DNA of 64,000 nucleotides from Podocnemis expansa (Eukaryota > Chordata > Testudines > Podocnemididae). Under the pieces are notes generated by a model. That model searched no databases and had not been told where the DNA came from. It was given only the letters and a program-made list of their open reading frames with translations. The translations under genes and the position numbers were made by a program. The stretch is from NCBI GenBank assembly GCA_007922195.1, contig ML682037.1:12793289-12857288 (forward strand). Reading direction: 5' to 3'. Shown here in pieces: positions 1 through 25,115 of the stretch; within the stretch, counting starts at the first letter, position 1, and the number at the start of each line of letters is the position of its first letter.

Positions 1-261
1 GTTCCAGTGGGAGGGTGGGCAGGGCAGACATGGCTGACCTCCTCTGGATCCCGAGGTGGGTGGTAAACCAGACTGATGGGGTCTCGGGCTGATCCTGGTG
101 GTTGTGTTGCCTCTAGAGCTGGCTGTAACACGGCCTGGCTGGCAGCCTTAGCAGAGGAGGGGACAGAGTGAGCCAAAGGGTCCTCTAGGGTGAGCTGTGT
201 GGGTGGCCCCGGCTGTGGGGACAGGCCTGGTGCCAGGCTTATGGTCCCCTATGCTCTCCAG
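1..261 (+). other. DDX23: DDX23 intron (partial)
   Basis: This is the 3' part of a DDX23 intron that begins upstream of the window. It ends in the acceptor ctctccag at 254-261. No second gene or repeat is evident in it. The N-terminal RS/RD-rich coding exons of DDX23 must lie to the left of position 1. Confidence 0.75.
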
Positions 262-5870
<5,609 letters not shown>

Positions 5871-6605
5871 GTCCCAGGGGGCCACAGGACTTCAAGAGTT
5901 GGGTCCTGGTTGCCCAGTTGCCATGTACTGCCAGCTAGCACCCCTGTGGGGCCAGGCATTGCCTGGCCTTTGTAACCAGCCTTCCCCGTGAGCAGGGAGC
6001 TTGGCCAGCCATGTGCAACCTTTGCCCCTCCATCTAAGTGACTAGTGGGGGAAGATCCCCTGTTCCAGGTGGCAGCTCTGAGCCACGATTTCTAGGCTTG
6101 AGCTTGAAACAAAGACTGGATCCACAAAGGGCAGCGCTTGCCAGGAGAGACCCTGGAACCAAACCAGCCCACCGCCTCCCCCTCATCTGGTTCTGCCTGG
6201 TCTGTGTATGGCTCCTGATCTGGATCACAGGGGGAAGGAAATCCATGCACTGGACACCCCCCTTCTCAGGAAGAAAGAGGCAGGGGCTGAATTCATACAC
6301 CCCTGTGGAAATGCTGGGACAGTGGAAAGTGGTCAGCTCCTCCCTCTGGCTTGTTCCCACGACATCCCCCCACTGAGCCATGAAGCATTCGTGGGCAGCA
6401 GAACTCTTGGGGATCAGCAGTGAATCCAGGCAGCCTCCCGAGTGGGGACGTGGCACTGAGGAGGTAGAGCCAGGAGGAGGGTTCTTTGTGGGGGTGTTTC
6501 CTCCATTCCCAGCAGCAGAGGGGACAAGGTGCTTGGGCCCTTTTTTATGTTAATATTCTTGTCAAATCTGGAGCAAAATCCAGGAATAAAGCTGCCAAGA
6601 GCATC
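5871..6605 (+). other. DDX23: DDX23 3' untranslated region
   Basis: This is the sequence after the TGA up to just past the AATAAA at 6585. No long open frame belongs to the gene here. The end is inferred from the poly(A) signal. Confidence 0.7.
6585..6590 (+). terminator. DDX23: DDX23 poly(A) signal AATAAA
   Basis: A canonical AATAAA lies 715 bases after the DDX23 stop, in an AT-richer stretch (ttttttatgttaatattcttg). It is the first such hexamer downstream of the stop. Confidence 0.75.
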
Positions 6606-8246
6606 TATGTGCGCAGGAGCCTGGGCCATGCATGGCTGTTTCACCCATCCTTCCCCCTGCGGCTGGTGGGGGCCCAGCCAGCTCCACTCCCCTGCTGGAT
6701 CTCCACCTTGGCCCTCCAGGGACCCCAGTAGCCCCTCTGATCCACCCAGGACCTGCTGGGGGAAAGACCTACATGTCCTGTGGAGTCATTTCCAGTGGCA
6801 CTGTGCTCCCAGGGCCCTGCCTCCTTTCAGGGGCCACTTTGGAAATGGCCTATGAACCTGCCGTGTGTGCTGGCACACAGCACCTTGAACACCCCATGAA
6901 GAGACAAACACTGTCTAAACTGCAAACGCTTCTTTGTTAACAGGCTACAAGCTGTCAAGGCAGTCAGTGCTTCCCATAAAAGAGCTGTAACAAATGTGTG
7001 GCCGCTTCCCCTTGTCCAGCCCATGCAGGGCTGGAGCCCCATGTTCCCAACAGCGCAGCCCCTTACTACTCCAGCCTGGGGGTTCTCCTGAGTCCCAGTC
7101 GCGTAGCAACTAGGCCACGCTTAGGTGCCGATACTGGTCCATCCAGTGGAGGGTGGTGGGGTGTAGTGGGAACTGGCTTCTCTGAGAAGTGGCTGGGTGC
7201 AGTGCTGGAACTAGGGGTTTTGTCGCCTGGGGCAAGGAGCCCCAAACACACCCAGCTGTGATCTGGCCCAGGGCCCAATCCATCCCCAGTGGTAGTAGTG
7301 TGAGCCAGATCCAGGTGTTCCCAGCCACCCCCAGAAGGGGCTCCTTACATATCTTCCCCCCCCCCCCCATGCATCTGAGCAGAGTCAGCGGCAGGATGCA
7401 AGATTTTAAACTCCTGCATCCCCAGCCCCAGTCTGACACCCAGAGGAACGTGCCTTCGGGGCCAGGTAGGGGCTGTGGCTGCCAGCCATGTGGCTCCCTG
7501 GTCACCCCGCCCTACTTACAGTCTTGGCTCAGTGGCAGTGGGATGTGGGTGGGCGCTGGGCCAGAGCAGGGTGAATGTGGGGGACAGGATGGGGACTAGT
7601 GCTTGGGGCAGGACAGGTCTGTCCAGGACCCCAAAAGCAGTGAGGATGGCCTGTTAAGGAGCTAAGTCCCATGCAGTTGGCAGCAGGAGCAGGTGGGAGG
7701 CAGGACTGAGCCCCACTGAAAGGGTGAGGCAGGGCCCCAGTCCAGGCTGCTCATCCTCGTCTGGGGAATTTAGCTCTTAGCAGATTGTGTCCTACCAGTG
7801 GTAGGCTGTGGCCCTCACCTGTGAGACTTCCCCAGCCCTTTGTCTGAGGAGAAGCTGGTCCTGTCGCTCCCCCTGGGAGCTTAGAACAAGTGATGCCACC
7901 TCTGCAAGTTGAGCTCAGGGAAAGTCCTCTGAGCAGGATCTGACTTGGCCAGGGAAGGCCGGCCCTCTCTTCTTGGCCTTGGCTATGTTGGCAATGGCCC
8001 CCCGGCAGGATGTTTCCTTCCAGGTAGATTGTCTGAGCAGGCCCTAGCATAGGCTGGGGCAGGACAGAAGGTTGCTCCCCCCCCCGTATGCAGTGGGGAG
8101 ACCAGGGCAGTAGCTTAGCTGCTGCCCATTGGCCTGGTCTGACCATAGGGACAGGGGGGTGTGGATGGGGCCCAGGCTCACAGAGCCCAGGGGTCTGATT
8201 CAGTGCAATTGGGTGTGCCAGGTGGGCAAGGCCCAGGAGGGGCCCA
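6606..8246. other. DDX23-CACNB3 convergent spacer including CACNB3 3'UTR
   Basis: This is the space between two converging genes. The right part must be the 3'UTR of CACNB3, but I see no AATAAA or ATTAAA on the minus strand (no TTTATT or TTTAAT on the plus strand), so its 3' end is not placed. There is a C-run near 7358-7370. No coding exon is recognised. Confidence 0.6.
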
Positions 8247-17524
<9,278 letters not shown>

Positions 17525-18019
17525 GGGGGAGCCGGGGGGGAGTGGGGGTCAGAAAGCAGCAGAAGGAAGAAGCCCCTGGAGCCGGGTGCAAGGAAAGGAC
17601 CCTCTCCCCACCCCACGGCCAGCTGTCAGCGCAGACTGAACTGGTCCCGCCCTACTGGGCTGGCTGGGGGGCAGCGGGAGGATGGCAGAACAATAACAGC
17701 TGCCCCAGGCTGGCACTGGGAAGGCTCAAGATGGGGCCTGCAGGTCGAGGGCCCAGAGGCACCTGCCTGCTGGGGCTGGCAGTGGGGGGGAGAGCGTGGC
17801 AGGGAGGAGAGAAGAGCAGGGAGGGGACGGGGGCGTGGCAAGGAGCAGCGAAGGAGAGAACAGCTGAAGGGGAACAAAGGGCTGGTGCCAGCCAGGAGGC
17901 AGGGTAGACAGCGTGAGGGAGGCTGCGCCTTCACAACTGGAACTACAGGAGGGATGGGGCTCAAGGGGAAGGGGTGACCCATACAATGATGGGGGGAAGG
18001 TGAGGACACATGTCCTGAA

Positions 18020-18640
18020 CAGACCTACAGTCCCCTGTTCACTAGTGCCACAATCTGTGTCCTGTGCATAAATCTACAATCAGGGATTTCCCTGACACCC
18101 TCCCTACTCCCCCCCCCCCCAAATTTCCCAACAGACCCCACTTGTCAGCTAGTAACAGTGTTACGCCAATTTAGTGAGCACCCCAACACTGCCCCACCTC
18201 CCCCTGCACCCCCCCTAATTTTAAGTCCTGGGGAAGCTGCTGCCAACAATCCCACTCGTACACTAGTGCCAGGACCTGTGTCCATCTGCGCACAGACCTA
18301 CAACCTCCCCCATGCATTAGGGCCAGGCCCCATGTCCGTCTGTGCGCTGACCTACAATCCCCTTTGTGCACTGGTGCTGGGATCTGTCTCTTTCTGCCCA
18401 CCCTAGCAGGTTACACACAGACCTACAATCACCCTGCGCACTAGTGCCACAATCCGTGTCCTTTGCACAGACCTCCAGTCTCTTGGTGGACTACTGCTGG
18501 GATCTGTATCCTTCTGTGCATGGACCTGCAGCCCCCAGGCACTAGTGCTGGGATCCATGTCCTGTGGACAGCCCTACACTCCCCCAGTGCACTGGTGCTG
18601 GCTGGGAGTCATGCCTCTCTACACAGACCTAACAGCAGAA
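18020..18640. repeat. Degenerate ~60-bp minisatellite in CACNB3 5' intron
   Basis: About nine diverged units repeat the pattern 'cagacctacaatccc.....gcactagtgctgggatctgtgtcct'. Examples start near 18022, 18295, 18350, 18418, 18470, 18530 and 18590. Unit spacing is about 55-65 bp. The array lies between two alternative CACNB3 first exons. Confidence 0.75.
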
Positions 18641-19889
18641 TCTGGGCTTCCAGCCCTGGCGGTTCTTGTCATGCAAATACAAAGTAATTAACGTGAGTCT
18701 TTCCTTAGCGACTGATCAGCAGCAAAAGGCCGGGCCAGAGAGACTGGAGTGCAGAGAGAAAACCAATGGCTGGAAGGTGGGTCCTTCCCACAAGAAGGGA
18801 CGGCAGGTGTCTTTTGTTCACACTGAGGTGCGCCAGCAAATCACCCCCACAGCTCTGGGCCCCCAGGGAAGCACCCTTGTGCCTGGTGCTGACAAGACCC
18901 TGTTTGCCCCACAGTAGGAGCCACAGCCTGTAGCCCAAAGCCCAGGCGACACCCCACAGGCCTTGCAGCACTTCCTGCAACCTGCCCGGAGGCATGGGGG
19001 CAGCCACCATCAAACTGGGGAGCTAAAAGCCCCAGTGGCTACAGCCCCCTCAGCAGTGAGGTGGCCTGTGACAACTGCCATGGGGCCTGCCTGGCCACGC
19101 ACCGCAGCAGCCCCCACCCAGGACATGAGAGAAGGCAAATTTCACCCCACCCTGCCTGCAGCAGCTGACTCAGCTGATGTGGGGTCTCCACTGCCACTGT
19201 GGTTCCCGCCACATGGGCCCCCAGCCCTGGGGGAGCAGGGGGTGAGCAAGGCCTGGCAGCCCTGGCATTAAGGGGTGAGAGCAGTGGAGGGGCTGCCCTG
19301 CTCTTGGGTGACACATTTCCCAAATCTGCCTGGAGTGGCATGCCTGGGGCTGAGATTTTCCCATTCTCCCCCCCCCAGTGCCCAGTGAGCCTGTGGGATG
19401 TGGCTCCAGAGCATTGGCTGTGGGGGCAGAGGGGGAGTTTCTGTAGAGAGCTTCACTGCATGCACCATGCGGGTGCTGTCCCCCATCCCATTCCTGGGCC
19501 CAGGCCCACCAGAGTGGCTGGTTTCCCATCCCTCCAGGAGTGCTCCCGGGTACATTAGGGAGAAGAGGCAGCCAGGGGGGGAACTTGGACCCCTGCTAGA
19601 TGGTTGGGAGGCCTCTAGCACCCTGCTCCCCAAAATATCACCCCAAACAACTGCCTGCAACAGGCATCACCCACTCAGCAGCAGCCACTGTCCGTCAGTC
19701 CTGCTGCTCAGGCCTCAGCTCTTCCTTTGCATTAGCCTCTGCCAGCTCCCCCACCTGGTCCCCCTGCCCCACACAGCCCTGCCTACCCCCCCATCCTTTT
19801 CCCAGTCCCTCTGCTCCCCAGATCCCCCCCCAGTCTTCCTGACCCTCCTGCCCTCTCCCCAGCTGCCCCTGCCTGTCAGATCTACCCCA

Positions 19890-20450
19890 GCTCACTGCCA
19901 CGTCCCCTTCCCTTGTCGCCCCCTGGCCTCGACCTCCCACCCCCTGCCGGTGCCCTGCCCCGCGGGCGCCCCCGCCCCTCTCGCCATCTCCATCGCTCCC
20001 GTTAAGACGGCGAGCCGCGGCCGCGCGGCCGGGCTCCGTTACCTCGTGCAGGAGGCAGGTTGCGCTGGAGTCAGACAGAGACATGGACCGGCCGAGCCCC
20101 CCGCGCCCCGTTTCCGCAGCTCGGCTCCGCTGCGCCCGGCCGCGCCCCTCCGCCGCCCCCCGACCCGCCCCTCCCCGCCCCCGCCCTGCCGCTAAGGGGC
20201 TCCGGAGCCCCCCGGAGAGACGGGCAGCTGGGGACCGCGGAGCTGCCCCCTCCGCAGCCGATCACTCCGAGAGGGGTGAGGCAGCCCCCCCAGCCGGGGA
20301 CCCCGGGGACACGGTGCTGGCGGCGGGGGGGGGCCTCCAGCCCGCCCCCCATCCTCTCTTGGGGCAGCCTGCCTGCCAGGGACCCTGCAGCGCCCAGGCT
20401 GGTCTGTGGCCCTGGGGCGCAGACCCTGCCCCCCCACCCCAACAGTGCCC
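19890..20450 (-). promoter_or_regulatory. CACNB3: CpG-island promoter of CACNB3 (MSLSDSS isoform)
   Basis: This GC-dense block is rich in CpG, with a cluster of GC-box-like ccgcccc motifs around 20145-20195. It surrounds the first exon at 20043-20084. There is no TATA box at a sensible distance. A housekeeping-type promoter is inferred. Confidence 0.65.
20043..20084 (-). CDS. CACNB3: CACNB3 alternative first coding exon A
   Basis: Read on the minus strand, an ATG opens 14 codons, MSLSDSSATCLLHE, ending in the donor gtaacg. Phase 0 lets it join the common exon [10 protein letters not shown] at 13843. Known vertebrate CACNB3 isoforms have a closely similar alternative N-terminus (MSxSDSSATxLLxE). 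The exon lies inside a CpG island, which supports use as a first exon. Confidence 0.85.
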
Positions 20451-21225
20451 CCTCCACGGCCTGGGCTGGCTGGTGCCCTGGGGGGGTGAGGAGGGGCTTA
20501 AGGGTTCTGGGGCAATTTCGTCCCCCCCCCCCCCCCCAGCCAGGGTGGCTCAGCCACCACAGTTCTGCTGTTGATCCATATTTCATGGGGATGAAATATT
20601 CATTGGCTGTGGGCGAAGCTGCAGACACACTCCCCCTCCTCCTGGCGCCCCCCAGTCAGGGCACTGAGGGGAAAAAAGGCTGCACCAGGTGGGGGGAGAG
20701 CGCACACTGCCCCTCCCAGCTGGGGCTGCTGCAGGGCATGCACCCAGCCACTGCAGGCCCAGGCTCTCCCGGCCGGGGGCACTCTGGGCAGCAGTGCAGG
20801 ACCCCCCTGGACATGGGGGGCCCAGCTCCCCCAGCTCCACGGTCTTCTGTGCAGCTGGAAGGGCAATGGGTGAGATGCAGTGAGTGCCCAGGGGCCTGGT
20901 GCACTGCTAGAGGGCAAAGGATCCCATGCAGCTCGGGGCTGAGCACCACAGCCAGTGCCTGCCAGCCCCGCTCATCAACATACCTCCATGCTGCCACCTG
21001 AACTCCAGCCCGTCCTCCCTGCAGACCGCTGGCTGGGGGCCGGCACTAGCCTCTAGCAGTCGTGTCTGCAGCCTGAACCCTCTTTCAGGGTCAGTGCAGT
21101 TCCCTCCTCTTCCCCCCACACCCCCCCTCCCTGATGCATCCTCCGCCTCCCATCCCTGGTAGCTAGACGCACAGAGCAGGGCACCGTGGTGCGGACCAGT
21201 CCCGCAAGCTGTGGCACCTCGTTAC

Positions 21226-21264
21226 CTCGGTGAGCAGAAAGACACTGGAATTGGAGAGAGACAT
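21226..21264 (-). CDS. CACNB3: Candidate CACNB3 alternative first coding exon B (duplicate of A)
   Basis: The minus strand reads MSLSNSSVFLLTE (13 codons) and then the donor gtaacg, the same donor hexamer and phase 0 as exon A. It shares MSLS.SS and the LL-E end with exon A. The sequence before the ATG (agac-ATG, preceded by gca here) only partly matches exon A. It would be the most 5' coding exon of CACNB3. Use is not shown; it could be a silent copy. Confidence 0.55.
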
Positions 21265-21413
21265 GCAGGGTGGCTGCTTCGCTGGCGGAGAGGAGGCACT
21301 GACTACTTCTGACCCGTGCCTAGCTCAGCAGCCCAGCCCAGCTCGCAGACTCAGGGCGGCAGGAAGCCCAGCCCACGGGCTCCCACGGGACAGCGCAGGA
21401 GCAGCTCCTGTGA

Positions 21414-21630
21414 TCTCACGGGATGGTGCACAAGCATGAGGTGGAATGGTGCATGAACAATCAAGAGTTTGTGGGATGTGAGGCAGGACAGGACATGGTG
21501 TCGCAGGGGCTGGGAGACGGCACGAGTCTCACATGGGATGGGGCATGGGCATCGCATGGAACAGGGCACTGGACACAGATGTTATGTGAAACAGGGCACA
21601 GATGTCGCGTGGGATGGAACATGAGCGGCA
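21414..21630. repeat. Degenerate tandem array around 'catgggatggggca'
   Basis: Phrases of the form 'tcacatgggatggggcatgg', 'tcgcatggaacagggcactgg', 'ttatgtgaaacagggcac' and 'tcgcgtgggatggaacatg' recur every 25-40 bp. It is a decayed minisatellite. Confidence 0.55.
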
Positions 21631-21949
21631 CAGACTCAGGTCTCCGCCGCACCCCAAGTCTCTAAGCCCTGGCCCAGCTCCTCGGATATCCTGGTGTGGA
21701 GAAGTGGGAACCCTCTGCTAGGTTAATAAGGGAAGACACGGGTGTTGACCCTCTTTCTTTTCTATTTGGGTGATGGGACACAGGTGGGTGATATGAGGTA
21801 GAGCCACTAGGGGGCAGGGGGGTAGTGTTTAGGGAGCCTGTACCTGGGACCCCCCACCCCCCACCCCTGCTGGTCACACTGGATTCAGCTGGTCGGACCA
21901 GGGGGCGGAGAGGTGGGCAGAGCTAGGAGGGGAACAAAGGACCAAGGGG

Positions 21950-22420
21950 AAGGAGGGTAGAGGGGAAACGGAGGGTCCAAGAGACAGGACCCTGCCCTGG
22001 GGTGTAGCCCTAATCCCCTGGGGGTTTCACTTCTGGTTGTTCTGATGATGCTGATACCAACTGTCCTTGCTGCTGTATGAACTGGTTTGCTAATAAACCC
22101 TCTGATTGCCACACTGGCTGAGAGTTGCTGCTGATTGGGACGGCTGGGACCCTCCTGGAGGGAGGAAACCCCCTCCAAGGGAGACCGGACAGAGCAAGGA
22201 TCAGACCCTCTGAGCCTAGAGTTAGGAGCTGGCTGCACAGAGTGTGGAGGCCCGGGTGCTGGATGGGAGGAGACTCCACCGTAGCAGAGTCCTGACTGGC
22301 TGTGGACAGAGGGGATCCAAGAGGCTTGTCTGGGGTCTCCGTCACACCTGGTGGGGCCCAGCCTAACAGTGTTGCCTCAAGCACCAAGGCAGTCAGAGGA
22401 GAGGGATCAGCCTGCACTGC
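21950..22420 (+). mobile_element. LTR-like remnant (probable solo LTR)
   Basis: The sequence 'gctaataaaccctctgattgccacactggctgagagt' near 22090-22125 has the look of an LTR R/U5 border, with a poly(A) signal followed by the tgagagt phrase. About 300 bases of similar non-coding sequence follow, ending near '...gtctccgtcacacctgg'. No internal coding region is present. The boundaries are approximate and the family is inferred. Confidence 0.45.
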
Positions 22421-23924
22421 GGTTCTGGGGCTTCCCCTGCTCGGGGACGGTGCTCAGAATCCCAGATCCGGGTTTGGTTTGAGGACTGGCCTATGCTATG
22501 TGCTGAGCTGCTTCCCTACACACACCCCCCTCTGACCCCACCCCGCCATGTTCCTAATGAGTAGCTCTGATCCTCCAGACTAGCGTGCTTCCCACCCCAC
22601 AGTCGCTAGCCTCTCCCCAAATGTGCTCCGTGGATCCCAGAGGTCAGACACTCTGTGCAGCTGCAGGGCCCAGGCAGCTCCCGACACCTTGACCCCCCAG
22701 TTTCCAAAGCTGGGGCCAAGGCAAAAGCGCCAGTCTCCCTCAGGCTGCCCAGAGTGGTGGGGATAGAGGCTCCTTCAGCAAGCATGCACGCCAAGATGCT
22801 GACAGGCGCCTGCCTATGCAGCAGCCTTTGAGGCAGATGCATTTGGGTTTGTCTCAGCGAGCTCCCAGCCAGCAGCGCCAGCTCTCCGGCCAGGAAACCA
22901 GGCCTCATTCAGCGTCTGGGCCCTGCAACTTGCCCGGCTGTTGCCAGAGCAGGTGCAGCCCTGGCAATGCCCATGCCCCCAGCTGGGCTCAGGGCCAAGC
23001 CAGCAGCACCCCTCATGACCTTTCCTTTCCATTCCCCAGGTAGGGCACCCAATGAGGACTGGCCAGAACCAGCCTGCAGCATCTCACACCTCAGCAGGGC
23101 TAGAGAGGTCTGTCCTTGGATGAAAGATGACCACAGAAAACCCAGGCACAGCAGGGGAGGCCTCTGCTTGCAGCCAGGGCTGACCCTCCCCCCCCCAGTC
23201 AAACCCATGGCCCTGTGCCCACCCGGCCCCCATAGAGGCCAGAGCCCCCTTTGGTAGGTGTCCAGCTAGCCATGGTGCCCTGTTCTCATTCCCCACCGGG
23301 CCCTGCACTTGGCTGCCTGGAACTGCCCCTACCCATCCAACTGACTGCGGGGTCCTCAGCCAGCCGTGACACGCCCCACGCCAGAACCGGCTTGGCCCTG
23401 ACGTTGCCTCCTGGCTCCAGAACCCTGCACCCCCAGCACTGCTCCCCGCAAACTGAGCGAAGGCTGGAGTCTCCCGCCCCTCCCCCTGAGCTGGCTTTCT
23501 CTACCCCCCTCCCACCTGGCACACAGCAGCTAAGCCACGCGCAGCTTGCCCGGGGGATCGGCCCTTCTCAGAACTGCTTCATCGACCCAGTTGGGAGACA
23601 AAGAGGCCTCCCAGGCGGGGGCGGTGGAAGCGGCGCACGGGGGGGCATCTTTCCATTTAGCTGTTGTGAAGCAGCCTCATAAATAAGAAAGCAGGGAACT
23701 CGCGGCCCTGGCCAGAGCTGCTGCTAATGGATGATCTGCGATGCCAGCAAGCTGCCCGGGGGACAGGCCAGGCATCTTGGGTTCCCGAAATAGGAGAGCG
23801 GGCGAGATCCTCCCCCCTGCCCAAATCTGTATGTCTGGGCTATCAGGAATGGCCACCTCCCTGCCTGAGAGCTTCTGCTGGCCAGCCACATGCTCCCTGC
23901 TCTGCAACTGCCTGCTCTTCTTAG

Positions 23925-25115
23925 GAGCGGGGTCTAGTGGTTAGAGCAGGGGCTGCAAATCGGGACTCCTGGGTTCTCTTCCCTGCTCTGGAAGGGGGGA
24001 GAAGGGTATGGTGGTTATGGCACACAGAGGTGTCACAGAGTGAACTAACTCTTTTAAAATACAGCGGGTCCAGGCCAGCTGTGCCTCATTAGCAGCCTCT
24101 TGATGGGCCCTGCAGGAGGTGGGTTTGTCTCTCTACAGAGGAAGGCAGATAAGCGAGGCTGCCAAGAGCTGTGGGCTGCAGGCCCCTTGTTGTAGGAGTG
24201 TGGTCTCCTCTCCCAAGCAAGAGGGGATGCTAGGTAGGTTCTGGCTTGGCTTGGTGGGGCAGGCTTGAGCTGCAGCTGCTGGGAGCTGACTGGGCTGATG
24301 CAGGGCCTTGGGGTGCCCAGGAGATGCTGGTGAGAGTGGAGGAGGGTGTGACCCATGTGGGGCTAGACTCCTGGTCCCCCTGAGTCAGCTGAACATCTTG
24401 TCTCTTGGGTGTGAGGGTCTGCCTGGCTATCACCCAACCTGGGTCTTGCTGCAGACATATGGTAGCTGGGGCCCTTACTTCTCATGGGGAATAGAGTGGG
24501 GCACCACTGCCCCACCCCCTTTTCTTCCAGGTGAAGAGCAGATCTTGTCCTCAGTGGCTCTGTTGTTCTCTGGTCACTCCTTGGTGAGCCCCTGAAGGTC
24601 CCTAGCATGTCTTGGTGGTCTCCCCTCCAACCCCCTGGCACTGCTTGCCCCCAGCTCCTGAGTGGTTCTGACCTTCCAGGGGATGGTCTGTGAATGACCT
24701 AAGCCCACGTCTCCCTCCTGCTGGGGGAGCTGGAATTTCAGGGCACTCAGCATTTCTGCCTGCTGGCCCCTGACACAGCACTGGCTCTAAATATAGCTGG
24801 GATTGGGAGAACTTCTCTCCTTGCCTTGGCCAGGGCAGCTTCTTGCAGCCAGTGCAGAAACCTCACTCCGCATGCAGCCTGGCTGTGGCCATGGCTGTAG
24901 GGATGAGCCATGGAGTCTTTAGGAATGCAGGAAAGGCTGTTTTCTCTGGTGGTTAGGGAAGTGGGGCTGGGAGCCAAGGATCCTGGGCTTGGAAGGACAG
25001 TGGGGTCTAGTGGTTAGAGAAACTTGGAGGGGTTGTAGGCTGGGAGTCAGGGCTCAAAGGAAACCTGGCTCTAATAGTCAGGAGGGGATGAAACAAGGAC
25101 TCCTGGGCTCTCCCT
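23925..25115 (+). repeat. Two MIR/tRNA-headed SINE remnants
   Basis: The copy at 23925-24060 contains 'gtctagtggttagagcagg', 'gggactcctgggttctcttccc' and a degenerate tail. The second, at about 24945-25115, repeats 'gtctagtggttagaga' and 'aaggactcctgggct'. Unique sequence lies between them. Confidence 0.55.

Noticed and set aside
18020..18640. Regular repeats that could suggest a CRISPR array
   Set aside because: The units are diverged and contiguous, without distinct spacers, and the DNA is vertebrate. It is a minisatellite.
19398..21001. 265- and 313-codon plus-strand frames over the CACNB3 CpG island
   Set aside because: Pro/Ala/Arg-rich frames antisense to CACNB3 first exons. They have no splice structure or family motif and are typical of stop-poor CpG DNA.
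23930..25110. tRNA-like boxes 'tagtggttagag' with 'gggttct..tcc'
   Set aside because: They are heads of decayed SINEs and do not fold into a full tRNA cloverleaf, so no tRNA gene is called.
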